Source: Streptomyces sp. NBC_00358
GTDB lineage: Bacteria > Actinomycetota > Actinomycetes > Streptomycetales > Streptomycetaceae
DNA length: 64,000 nt
Direction of reading: 5' to 3'
Assembly (NCBI RefSeq): GCF_036099295.1
Contig: NZ_CP107976.1
Location: forward strand, 3,534,001-3,598,000
Shown: positions 57,387-64,000 of the stretch, piece after piece
Layout of the letters: each line of letters opens with the position of its first letter
Position numbering within the stretch: the first letter of the stretch is position 1
The notes under the pieces: model-generated
What the model was told of the DNA's origin: nothing
The model's input: the letters and a program-made list of their open reading frames with translations, nothing else
Databases searched by the model: none
Program-made: the position numbers and the translations under genes

Positions 57387-59153
57387 ATGTCTTTTTCGCG
57401 CAGAAATTTCCTGATCGCGACCGGTGTTGCGGCCGCAGCTGGCTCCGTGCTCACCGCGTGCAGCAGCGGTGACTCCACCGGGAGTGGCTCCGGCGGTGGC
57501 AAGCAGGACGCCGCCAAGGCGCACACCACCCAGGTCAAGATCGGCACCAAGGCGGACTCCACGGGCCCCGCGCCCGAGGTCTCCGGCGCGAAGAAGGGCG
57601 GGACGGTCTACCTGCTCAACGACGACGACGTCTCGCACCTCGACCCGCAGCGCATCTACTACGCGTGGAACTCGCTCGCGTCGATCGTCCTCAACCGCGC
57701 GCTGACCGGCTACAAGGTCGGCGACGACGGTTCGCTGACCCTCGTCGGTGACCTCGCCACGGACACGGGCACGATGACCGACGGCGGCAAGACCTGGGCC
57801 TTCACCCTGAAGGACGGCGTCAAGTGGGAGGACGGCACCGACGTCACCGTCGACGACGTCCGCCACGGCATAGAGCGCGCCTTCGCCAGCTTCATCACTG
57901 AGGGCGCCATGTACGTCCAGCAGTGGCTGACCGGCTCGGCGGAGTACCGCAAGTCGTACCCGGGCCCGTACAAGAACAAGCACCTGAAGTCGATCGTGAC
58001 CAGCGGCAAGACGGTCACCTTCCACCTCTCCGAGGCGCGCCCCGACTTCAACTACGTCGTCGCGATGAACTCGTACGCGCCGACCCCGGTGAAGAAGGAC
58101 ACCAAGGAGAACTACGACAAGAAGCCGGTCTCCAACGGTCCCTACCGGGTGAAGTCCCACGTCACCGACAAGTCGATGGTCCTGGTCCGCAACGAGCACT
58201 GGGACGCGGCCACCGACCCGATCCGCAACGCCTACCCGGACGAGTTCGACTTCACCTTCGGCGTCGAGCAGCTCACCGCGATCGACCGCCTGCTCGCCGA
58301 CTCCGGCAAGGACCAGTACGCCGTGTCCTGGCGCACGATCCCCCAGGAGCGCATCACGAAGGCGCAGTCGGAGGCCAAGGACCGCATCTTCATGCAGCTC
58401 GGCAGCGGCGTCAGCGTCTACTGGATCAACACCACCCGGATCACGGACCACTCCGTCCGTGAGGCCCTGATCAAGGCGTGGCCGACCGCGCAGATCCGTC
58501 AGCTCCAGGGCGGCTCGGCCAAGGGCGACTTCGCCACCGGCATCATGAGCCCGCTCGTGGCCGGCTACGAGTCGCAGGACGTGTGGGGCAAGCTCAAGAC
58601 CCCCGCGGGCGACCCGGCCGCCGCGAAGAAGATCCTGAAGAAGGCCGGCAAGACCGGCTACAAGGTCGTCTACGCCTACCAGCAGGACGACGTCCAGCCG
58701 AAGCTCGCGGTCGTGATCGAGAACGCCCTCAAGGCGGCCGGCTTCGACGTGGTCACCAAGTCCATCGACTCGACCACCTGGTACGACCAGATCGGCAAGG
58801 TCGACAACCCGTACGACGTGTACTGGGGCGGCTGGGGCTCCGACTGGCCGACCGGTTACTCGGTCTTCCAGCCGCTGTTCGACAGCAAGGGCATCACCGA
58901 CGGCGGCTCGAACTACGCCCACCTCAACGACCCGGCCGTCGACGCCGCGATCAAGGCCGCCACGGCCGAGACCGACCAGACGAAGGCCAACAAGATGTGG
59001 GCCGCCCTGGACAAGCAGGTCACCGAGACCGCGGCGTTCATCCCGGACCTGTACATGAGGCGCATCTACCTCCACGGCTCCAAGCTCGGCAACGTCAAGA
59101 TGGACCCGAACTTCGACGGTTGCATGCTCTACAAGATGTACGTCAAGGCCTGA
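57387..59153 (+). CDS. bldKB: BldKB-type oligopeptide-binding lipoprotein
   Basis: A 588-aa substrate-binding lipoprotein. The N-terminus MSFSRRNFLIATGVAAAAGS is a twin-arginine signal (SRRNFL) with the lipobox LTAC at Cys25, so it is likely exported folded by Tat and then lipidated. The SBP_bac_5 fold follows (HLDPQRIYYAWNSLASIVLN; GPYRVKSHVTDKSMVLVRN). It should bind the peptide signal for the BldK importer. It is longer than the first importer's SBP (541 aa, Sec-type signal). Confidence 0.88.
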   Translation: MSFSRRNFLIATGVAAAAGSVLTACSSGDSTGSGSGGGKQDAAKAHTTQVKIGTKADSTGPAPEVSGAKKGGTVYLLNDDDVSHLDPQRIYYAWNSLASIVLNRALTGYKVGDDGSLTLVGDLATDTGTMTDGGKTWAFTLKDGVKWEDGTDVTVDDVRHGIERAFASFITEGAMYVQQWLTGSAEYRKSYPGPYKNKHLKSIVTSGKTVTFHLSEARPDFNYVVAMNSYAPTPVKKDTKENYDKKPVSNGPYRVKSHVTDKSMVLVRNEHWDAATDPIRNAYPDEFDFTFGVEQLTAIDRLLADSGKDQYAVSWRTIPQERITKAQSEAKDRIFMQLGSGVSVYWINTTRITDHSVREALIKAWPTAQIRQLQGGSAKGDFATGIMSPLVAGYESQDVWGKLKTPAGDPAAAKKILKKAGKTGYKVVYAYQQDDVQPKLAVVIENALKAAGFDVVTKSIDSTTWYDQIGKVDNPYDVYWGGWGSDWPTGYSVFQPLFDSKGITDGGSNYAHLNDPAVDAAIKAATAETDQTKANKMWAALDKQVTETAAFIPDLYMRRIYLHGSKLGNVKMDPNFDGCMLYKMYVKA

Positions 59154-59161
59154 TCCGTCCG

Positions 59162-59194
59162 CCGGGTGGGGCGGCCACGCGCCGCCCCACCCGG
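59162..59194 (+). terminator. intra-operon stem-loop between bldKB and bldKC
   Basis: CCGGGTGGGGCGGC pairs perfectly with GCCGCCCCACCCGG across a 5-nt loop, 8 nt after the bldKB stop. It probably limits read-through to bldKC-E or stabilises the bldKB mRNA. Confidence 0.7.
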
Positions 59195-59273
59195 TCCGCC
59201 TTCCGCGGTCTCTTCGTCACACCCGGTCCGAATTCGCTCCGCATGACGGCCCATCCCAGGAAAGCCACTCCCC

Positions 59274-60254
59274 ATGCTTCGCTTCCTCGTCCGCCGCATC
59301 CTCGGCGCCGTGATAACGCTGGTGATCATCAGTGCGATCACGTTCATGCTCTTCTACGCGGTGCCGCGCGATCCGGCCCGGATGGCCTGCGGCAAGCTCT
59401 GCACCCCGGACACGCTCCTGGTGATCCGCCACAACATGGGGATCACCGATTCGCTGCCCGTGCAGTACTGGCACTGGCTGACGGGCATCTTCCTCGGCCG
59501 GGACTACGGGTCCTACGGCCACTGTGACGCGCCGTGCCTCGGCTACTCGTTCAGCAGCCGTCAGCCCGTCCTCTCGACGATCATGAGCCGCTTCCCGACG
59601 ACGATCTCGCTCGCCATCGGATCGTCCGTGGTGTTCCTCATCTTCGGTGTCGGTGCCGGCATGCTCGCCGCCGTAAAGCAGGGCAAGGCCCTCGACAAGA
59701 TCGCCAGCAGCGCCTCGCTGATCGCCTCGTCGATGCAGATCTACTTCGTCGGCACGCTGGCCCTGTACGTCTTCGTCTACCAGCTGCACATACTGGACCA
59801 GCCCTCGTACACGGACTTCACCGACAACCCCGCCTCGTGGGTCAACGGACTGCTGCTTCCCTGGCTCGTGCTGGCGCTGATCTTCACCGCGAACTACACC
59901 CGCATGACGCGCTCCCAACTGGTGGAGCAGCTCAGCGAGGACTACGTGCGCACCGCCCGCGCCAAGGGACTCTCCCGCAGGAACGTCTTCTTCCGCTTCG
60001 CCTGGCGCGGCGCGATGGGACCGATCGTCACCGTCTTCGGCATCGACCTCGGCGTCCTGCTCGGCGGCGCGGTGATCACCGAGAAGACCTTCAGTCTCCA
60101 GGGTGTCGGCCTGCTCGCCCTGAAGTCCGTGACCGCGAACGACCTGCCCATGCTGCTCGGCATCATGGTCATCACCGCGTCCTTCGTGGTCATCGCCAAC
60201 ATCGTCGTGGACGCCGTCTACGCCCTGATCGACCCGCGTATCCGGCTCGCCTGA
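59274..60254 (+). CDS. bldKC: BldK-type oligopeptide permease (DppB-like)
   Basis: A 326-aa permease with six membrane helices, the start MLRFLVRRILGAVITLVIIS typical of DppB, and the EAA loop DYVRTARAKGLSRRNVFFRF. The first extracellular loop carries several Cys (CGKLC, CDAPC), unusual for this family and possibly disulfide-linked. ATG 59274 has AGGAAAG upstream. It follows the bldKB stem-loop by 80 nt. Confidence 0.87.
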   Translation: MLRFLVRRILGAVITLVIISAITFMLFYAVPRDPARMACGKLCTPDTLLVIRHNMGITDSLPVQYWHWLTGIFLGRDYGSYGHCDAPCLGYSFSSRQPVLSTIMSRFPTTISLAIGSSVVFLIFGVGAGMLAAVKQGKALDKIASSASLIASSMQIYFVGTLALYVFVYQLHILDQPSYTDFTDNPASWVNGLLLPWLVLALIFTANYTRMTRSQLVEQLSEDYVRTARAKGLSRRNVFFRFAWRGAMGPIVTVFGIDLGVLLGGAVITEKTFSLQGVGLLALKSVTANDLPMLLGIMVITASFVVIANIVVDAVYALIDPRIRLA

Positions 60255-60303
60255 TCCGCCGCCCCCACCAGCTACCCCGCATCACCCCCTCAGGAGCGTC
60301 CCC

Positions 60304-61341
60304 GTGACGAGCACCGACCAGCAGCCCTTCCTGTCCGTCAAGGACCTGAAGGTGCACTTCTCCACCGAGGACGGCACCGTCAAGGCCGTCGACGGCCTCT
60401 CCTTCGACCTCGTCCGCGGCAGGACCCTGGGCATCGTCGGTGAGTCAGGGTCCGGCAAGTCCGTCACGAACCTGACGATCCTGGGGCTGCACAACCCGGA
60501 CAACACGGCCGTCGAGGGCTCCATCACCCTCGACGGACAGGAGCTCAACGGCGCTCCGGAAAAGCTGCTGGAGAAGCTGCGCGGCAACAAGATGTCGATG
60601 ATCTTCCAGGACGCCCTGACCTCTCTGTCGCCGTACCACACCATCGGTGCGCAGATCGGCGAGACGTACCGCAAGCACACGGGGTGCTCCAAGCGGGAGG
60701 CCAGGACTCGCGCCATCGAGATGCTGACCCGCGTCGGCATCCCGCAGCCGGACATCCGGGTGGACGACTATCCGCACCAGTTCTCCGGCGGTATGCGCCA
60801 GCGCGCGATGATCGCGATGGCGCTGGTCTGCGACCCCGAGCTGCTGATCGCGGACGAGCCGACCACCGCGCTCGACGTGACCGTGCAGGCCCAGATCATG
60901 GACCTGCTCAAGGACCTCCAGCAGGAGTTCGGCACGGCGATCATCTTCATCACCCACGACCTCGGCGTCATCGCCGACATCGCGGACGACGTCCTGGTGA
61001 TGTACGGCGGCCGGTGCGTGGAGCGGGGCACCAAGAAGGAGGTGCTGCGCGCGCCGCAGCACCCCTACACCTTGGGCCTGCTCGCTTCGATGCCGAGCCT
61101 GGAGGGTCCTGTCGACGTTCCGCTGACTCCGATCCCCGGCTCGCCCCCCTCGCTCCTCAACCCGCCCTCCGGCTGCCGCTTCCACCCTCGGTGCACCTTC
61201 GCCGAGAAGGTGGACGGCGGGCGCTGCTCCTCCGAGCGCCCCCTGCTGGAGATCACGGACGGACGCGGTTCCGCCTGCCACCTGACCGCCGACCAGCGCC
61301 GCGAGCTCTTCAGCGACTTCGCCGGCAGCCGGGCCAACTGA
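60304..61341 (+). CDS. bldKD: BldK-type importer ATPase (OppD-like)
   Basis: A 345-aa ATPase with Walker [10 protein letters not shown], signature [14 protein letters not shown], Walker [12 protein letters not shown], the H-loop [11 protein letters not shown] and a C-terminal oligo_HPY domain with Cys ([14 protein letters not shown], then C). GTG 60304 is preceded by GGAG. With BldKE it drives uptake by the BldK permease pair. Confidence 0.88.
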   Translation: MTSTDQQPFLSVKDLKVHFSTEDGTVKAVDGLSFDLVRGRTLGIVGESGSGKSVTNLTILGLHNPDNTAVEGSITLDGQELNGAPEKLLEKLRGNKMSMIFQDALTSLSPYHTIGAQIGETYRKHTGCSKREARTRAIEMLTRVGIPQPDIRVDDYPHQFSGGMRQRAMIAMALVCDPELLIADEPTTALDVTVQAQIMDLLKDLQQEFGTAIIFITHDLGVIADIADDVLVMYGGRCVERGTKKEVLRAPQHPYTLGLLASMPSLEGPVDVPLTPIPGSPPSLLNPPSGCRFHPRCTFAEKVDGGRCSSERPLLEITDGRGSACHLTADQRRELFSDFAGSRAN

Positions 61342-61367
61342 CGTAAACGAGACGGGAATTCACCACC

Positions 61368-62414
61368 ATGAGCAGCACCACTCCCCTCCTGGACGTCTCC
61401 GGGCTCCGCATGCACTTCCCCATCAAGGGCGGTTTCCCCATCCGTCGTACGGTGGGCGCGGTCCAGGCCGTGGACGGTCTGGACTTCCAGGTGGCCGAGG
61501 GCGAGAGCCTGGGGCTGGTCGGTGAGTCCGGATGCGGCAAGTCGACGACGGGCCGGCTGATCACCCGCCTGCTGGAGCCGACGGCCGGCAAGATCGTCTA
61601 CCGCGGCCAGGACATCACGCACGCCGACCGCAGGAAGCTGGCGCCGGTCCGCTCCGAGATCCAGATGATCTTCCAGGACCCGTACGCCTCCCTCAACCCG
61701 AGGCACACGGTCGGCAAGATCATCTCGGGTCCGATGGAGGTCAACGACATCAACCCGCCCGGCGGCCGCGAGAAGCGCGTGCGCGAGCTGCTGGAGACGG
61801 TGGGCCTCAACCCCGAGCACTACAACCGCTTCCCGCACGAGTTCTCCGGCGGTCAGCGCCAGCGTATCGGGGTGGCCCGCGCCCTGGCCCTGGAGCCGAA
61901 GCTGATCGTCGCGGACGAGCCGGTCTCGGCCCTCGACGTCTCGATCCAGGCGCAGGTGGTGAACCTGCTCCAGAAGCTTCAGAAGGACCTGGGCATCGCG
62001 TTCGTCTTCATCGCGCACGACCTCGCGATCGTCCGGCACTTCTCGCAGCGTGTGGCGGTCATGTACCTCGGCAAGATCGTGGAGATCGCCAACCGCGACG
62101 ACCTGTACGACAACCCGCGCCACCCGTACACGCGCGCACTGCTCTCCGCCGTCCCCGAGGTCAGGGTGGACGACGCCCCCGACCGCGAGCGCATCCGTCT
62201 CACCGGCGACGTCCCCTCTCCGATCAACCCGCCGTCGGGCTGCCGCTTCCGCACCCGCTGCTGGAAGGCGACGGAGAAGTGCGCGAGCGAGGCTCCGCCG
62301 CTGGTGCAGATCTCGGGCAGCAACGACGGTCACCTGACGGCGTGCCACTACCCGGAGACGAAGGAGACCATTCCGGCCCAGCGTCTCTCCAAGGACCCCG
62401 AGGCGGCGGTCTGA
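61368..62414 (+). CDS. bldKE: BldK-type importer ATPase (OppF-like)
   Basis: A 348-aa ATPase with Walker [10 protein letters not shown], signature [16 protein letters not shown], Walker [13 protein letters not shown] and a C-terminal Cys domain ([15 protein letters not shown]). It is last in the operon and is followed by a strong terminator. The ribosome site (GGGAA) before ATG 61368 is modest. Confidence 0.88.
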   Translation: MSSTTPLLDVSGLRMHFPIKGGFPIRRTVGAVQAVDGLDFQVAEGESLGLVGESGCGKSTTGRLITRLLEPTAGKIVYRGQDITHADRRKLAPVRSEIQMIFQDPYASLNPRHTVGKIISGPMEVNDINPPGGREKRVRELLETVGLNPEHYNRFPHEFSGGQRQRIGVARALALEPKLIVADEPVSALDVSIQAQVVNLLQKLQKDLGIAFVFIAHDLAIVRHFSQRVAVMYLGKIVEIANRDDLYDNPRHPYTRALLSAVPEVRVDDAPDRERIRLTGDVPSPINPPSGCRFRTRCWKATEKCASEAPPLVQISGSNDGHLTACHYPETKETIPAQRLSKDPEAAV

Positions 62415-62502
62415 CACACCCCTTTCCGTCAGCCGCCCCCTTCAGAAACCGACTTTCCCGGCCCATTGACCCGAGCCTATGAACGCCGGTTTCAGGGGAG
62501 AC

Positions 62503-62533
62503 GAAGGCCCGCACCGTCTCGGTGCGGGCCTTC
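62503..62533 (+). terminator. terminator of the bldK operon
   Basis: GAAGGCCCGCACC pairs perfectly with GGTGCGGGCCTTC across a 5-nt loop (GTCTC), about 90 nt after the bldKE stop. Confidence 0.85.
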
Positions 62534-62592
62534 TGCGTCCCCCTGGGAATCGCGGGGTCCTGACGGAACCGTTCCGGCCCCGGCCGGCAGGG

Positions 62593-62991
62593 TCAGCCCG
62601 ACTCCAGATCCCCGCGCTCCACGCAGAACTCGTTGCCCTCCGGGTCCGCGAGGAGGACCCAGCCCCCGCCGTCCGGGCGGATGTGGTCCGCGACGCGGCC
62701 GGCGCCGAGGGACAGGGCGCGTTCGACCTCCTCGTCGCGGGTGCGGCCGTGCGGGGTCAGATCGAGGTGGACACGGTTCTTGACCGTCTTGCCCTCGGGG
62801 ACCCGCACGAACAGGAGGGTCGGGCCACCGGACGGGTCCACGATCACCGCTTCCGGATCACCGGGCTTGTCGTCGTCGGCGAGCGGCCGACCCAGCAACT
62901 CGCTCCAGAACAGCCCGACATCGTACGGATCGCCGGTGCAGTCGAAGGTGATGGTGCGGATGGTGGGGTGCGACAACTGGGCTTCTGCCAT
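62593..62991 (-). CDS. VOC/glyoxalase-like family protein
   Basis: A 132-aa vicinal-oxygen-chelate fold protein of the Glyoxalase_6 type. It has two beta-alpha-beta-beta modules, with HPTIRTITFDCTGDPYDVGLFW at the start and GWVLLADPEGNEFCVERGD at the end, carrying the metal-site His and Glu. It may be a dioxygenase, a fosfomycin/bleomycin-type resistance relative, or a non-enzymatic binder. It starts 3 nt after the DinB stop, so the two are one operon. Confidence 0.85.
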   Translation of the reverse strand: MAEAQLSHPTIRTITFDCTGDPYDVGLFWSELLGRPLADDDKPGDPEAVIVDPSGGPTLLFVRVPEGKTVKNRVHLDLTPHGRTRDEEVERALSLGAGRVADHIRPDGGGWVLLADPEGNEFCVERGDLESG

Positions 62992-62994
62992 GGT

Positions 62995-63507
62995 CTAGGC
63001 CCCCGTCCGGCCGTCGGCCAGTTCGCGCAGGATGTCGAGGTGGCCGTTGTGGCGGGCCGTCTCCTCCACGAGGTGGAGGACGATCCAGCGGAGGTCGAAG
63101 CGCGCGCCGTCGCGGCCCGGCCGCTCGGCCTTGGCGTCGAGGTCGTGCGCCGCCACCAACTCGCGGTAACGGGCGCTCTGTTCGTCGTACTCGTCGAGCA
63201 ACTGCGACAGCGGGAAGTCGACGGCGACGCGCATCTCGCGGTCGGGGTCCTCGTCCGTCCAGGGCCCCTTGTCCTCCTCGCCCAGGAAGACCACCTGGAA
63301 CCAGTAGTACTCGACCCAGCGGAGATGGTTGACGAGCCCGCTGAGGGTCATCAGCGGGGACCCGGGCAGCGGGGCCTTGCGGGCGTCCTCCGCGGACACC
63401 CCGTCGCACTTGGCGCGGACGGTGGCGCGGGCGTAGTCGAGGAAGGTGGCCAACTGGGTACGCTCGTCCCAGGTGGGGGGCGTGTCCGTTCGTTTCTGTG
63501 AAGTCAT
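62995..63507 (-). CDS. DinB-like (DUF664) family protein
   Basis: A 170-aa four-helix-bundle protein of the DinB/DUF664 type. It has LSGLVNHLRWVEYYWFQ near residue 55 and LHLVEETARHNGHLDILRE near the C-terminus; the His residues of these two motifs (NHL, HLVEETARHNGHLD) form the expected metal-binding triad. Related proteins include mycothiol-dependent maleylpyruvate isomerase and thiol transferases, so a mycothiol link is possible. ATG 63507 is chosen because the family begins there; the ribosome site is weak. Confidence 0.85.
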   Translation of the reverse strand: MTSQKRTDTPPTWDERTQLATFLDYARATVRAKCDGVSAEDARKAPLPGSPLMTLSGLVNHLRWVEYYWFQVVFLGEEDKGPWTDEDPDREMRVAVDFPLSQLLDEYDEQSARYRELVAAHDLDAKAERPGRDGARFDLRWIVLHLVEETARHNGHLDILRELADGRTGA

Positions 63508-63632
63508 CGGGGTGAAGCATCCCGGTCGCCCCGGTCGGTGTCGAGCGATTATCCGGCAGCCCGGAACGGCCAACAGGCGGCATCCCCGGCGGTGTTGCCT
63601 TGACTCCGACACCACCGGCAGACTGTCGCGTC

Positions 63633-64000
63633 ATGCCCCTGCACCTGCGCGGAACGGTCCTGCCCGACGGCGTCGTGCGCGACCTCTGGACACTCGGCGA
63701 CCGGATCACCTTCGAGCGCCCCTCCGCCCCGGCGGACACCGTCGCCGACGGCGGATTCCTGCTGCCGGGCCTCGTGGACGTCCACACGCACCCGGGTGCC
63801 GCCGCCGGGGACGACCCGGTCTTCGATCCGGAGGTCTTCGCCGAGCAGATCGCCGAGCACCGGGACGCGGGTGTCACGGCCCTGCGGTTTCCGGGGCTGC
63901 TGGGCGAGATCCCCGACGAGCTGAGGGAGGCCCCCGGTTCACCCCGCATGATCACGGCGGGACGCTGGCTGGCCTGGGCCGGGCTCTCCCGCAGCGCCGG
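63633..64000 (+). CDS. amidohydrolase-family enzyme, N-terminal part (runs off the window)
   Basis: ATG 63633 opens a frame that remains open to the window edge (122 codons). It shows the composite beta-sheet start (MPLHLRGTVLPDGVVRDLW) and the first metal site GLVDVHTHPGA of the amidohydrolase superfamily. The rest of the barrel is outside the window, so the subfamily (N-acetylglucosamine-6-phosphate deacetylase-, imidazolonepropionase- or dihydroorotase-like) cannot be decided. No clear ribosome site precedes the ATG. Confidence 0.8.
   Translation, partial: MPLHLRGTVLPDGVVRDLWTLGDRITFERPSAPADTVADGGFLLPGLVDVHTHPGAAAGDDPVFDPEVFAEQIAEHRDAGVTALRFPGLLGEIPDELREAPGSPRMITAGRWLAWAGLSRSA

Noticed and set aside
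1..64000. tRNA, rRNA, prophage or biosynthetic gene clusters
   Set aside because: I found no tRNA-like cloverleaf, rRNA stretch, integrase, phage structural gene or PKS/NRPS domain on reading the window.

Overview
The window is a GC-rich (about 72% by eye) actinobacterial chromosome segment and almost certainly comes from a Streptomyces. GC-ending codons dominate, GTG starts are common, Shine-Dalgarno sites are strong, and terminators are long GC hairpins without T-tracts. The gene content is core-chromosome: a BldK-type oligopeptide permease, mycothiol biosynthesis (mshB), a sigE/rseA/htrA/tatB stress cassette and DAP-pathway genes. I see no rRNA, tRNA, CRISPR array, prophage or biosynthetic gene cluster.

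Left part (1-15.2 kb): the cut-off start of a DUF3152-type gene with an alpha/beta hydrolase; a small acidic protein; a TetR regulator; DUF3107; a small membrane protein; a ferritin-like protein; a DEAD-box RNA helicase with a long RRRTRK-repeat tail; a second hydrolase; a 212-bp MITE touching a NYN-domain gene; a 50-aa conserved protein; MarC; a PHP phosphoesterase; a zinc-ribbon protein; an MFS exporter; and a SUFU-like protein. Two intergenic minisatellites (44-bp and 47-bp units) and a 255-bp in-gene tandem duplication lie here.

Middle (15.2-43.4 kb): CorA, a soluble PRC/MgtE-N/CBS protein, a DUF1003 membrane protein and Mrp, then tatB, htrA, an anti-sigma factor and an ECF sigma factor transcribed the other way, with an O-methyltransferase divergent from the sigma gene. 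Next come DUF3117, an enoyl-CoA hydratase, tag, a DivIVA-like protein, a FolP2-like protein, a LOG-family protein, dapE, a lysozyme-like secreted protein, dapC, fdxA, a GNAT enzyme, a SirB1-like protein, and a tightly overlapping ABC exporter/two-component operon. From memory, much of this order matches mycobacterial Rv1170-Rv1240 (mshB, fdxC, dapC, dapE, folP2, tagA, Rv1211, Rv1220c, sigE, rseA, htrA, tatB, mrp, corA). It therefore looks like an ancient actinobacterial syntenic block.

Right part (43.5-64 kb): a membrane-anchored peptidoglycan-binding protein, a DUF6113-like protein and mshB, a 64-aa membrane protein, and an S9 (DPP IV-like) peptidase. Two complete five-gene oligopeptide ABC importers follow, arranged head to head: a Dpp/Opp type on the minus strand and a BldK type on the plus strand. 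DinB and VOC genes and the start of an amidohydrolase end the window.

Ten genes show a TANNNT hexamer 6-7 nt before the start codon and are predicted to be leaderless. The most unusual items are the non-canonical starts (CTG for the helicase, apparent ATT for the O-methyltransferase), the MITE that shares its boundary base with a stop codon, the minisatellites, stem-loops directly behind both substrate-binding-protein genes, and the CorA/MgtE-N/DUF1003 cluster.
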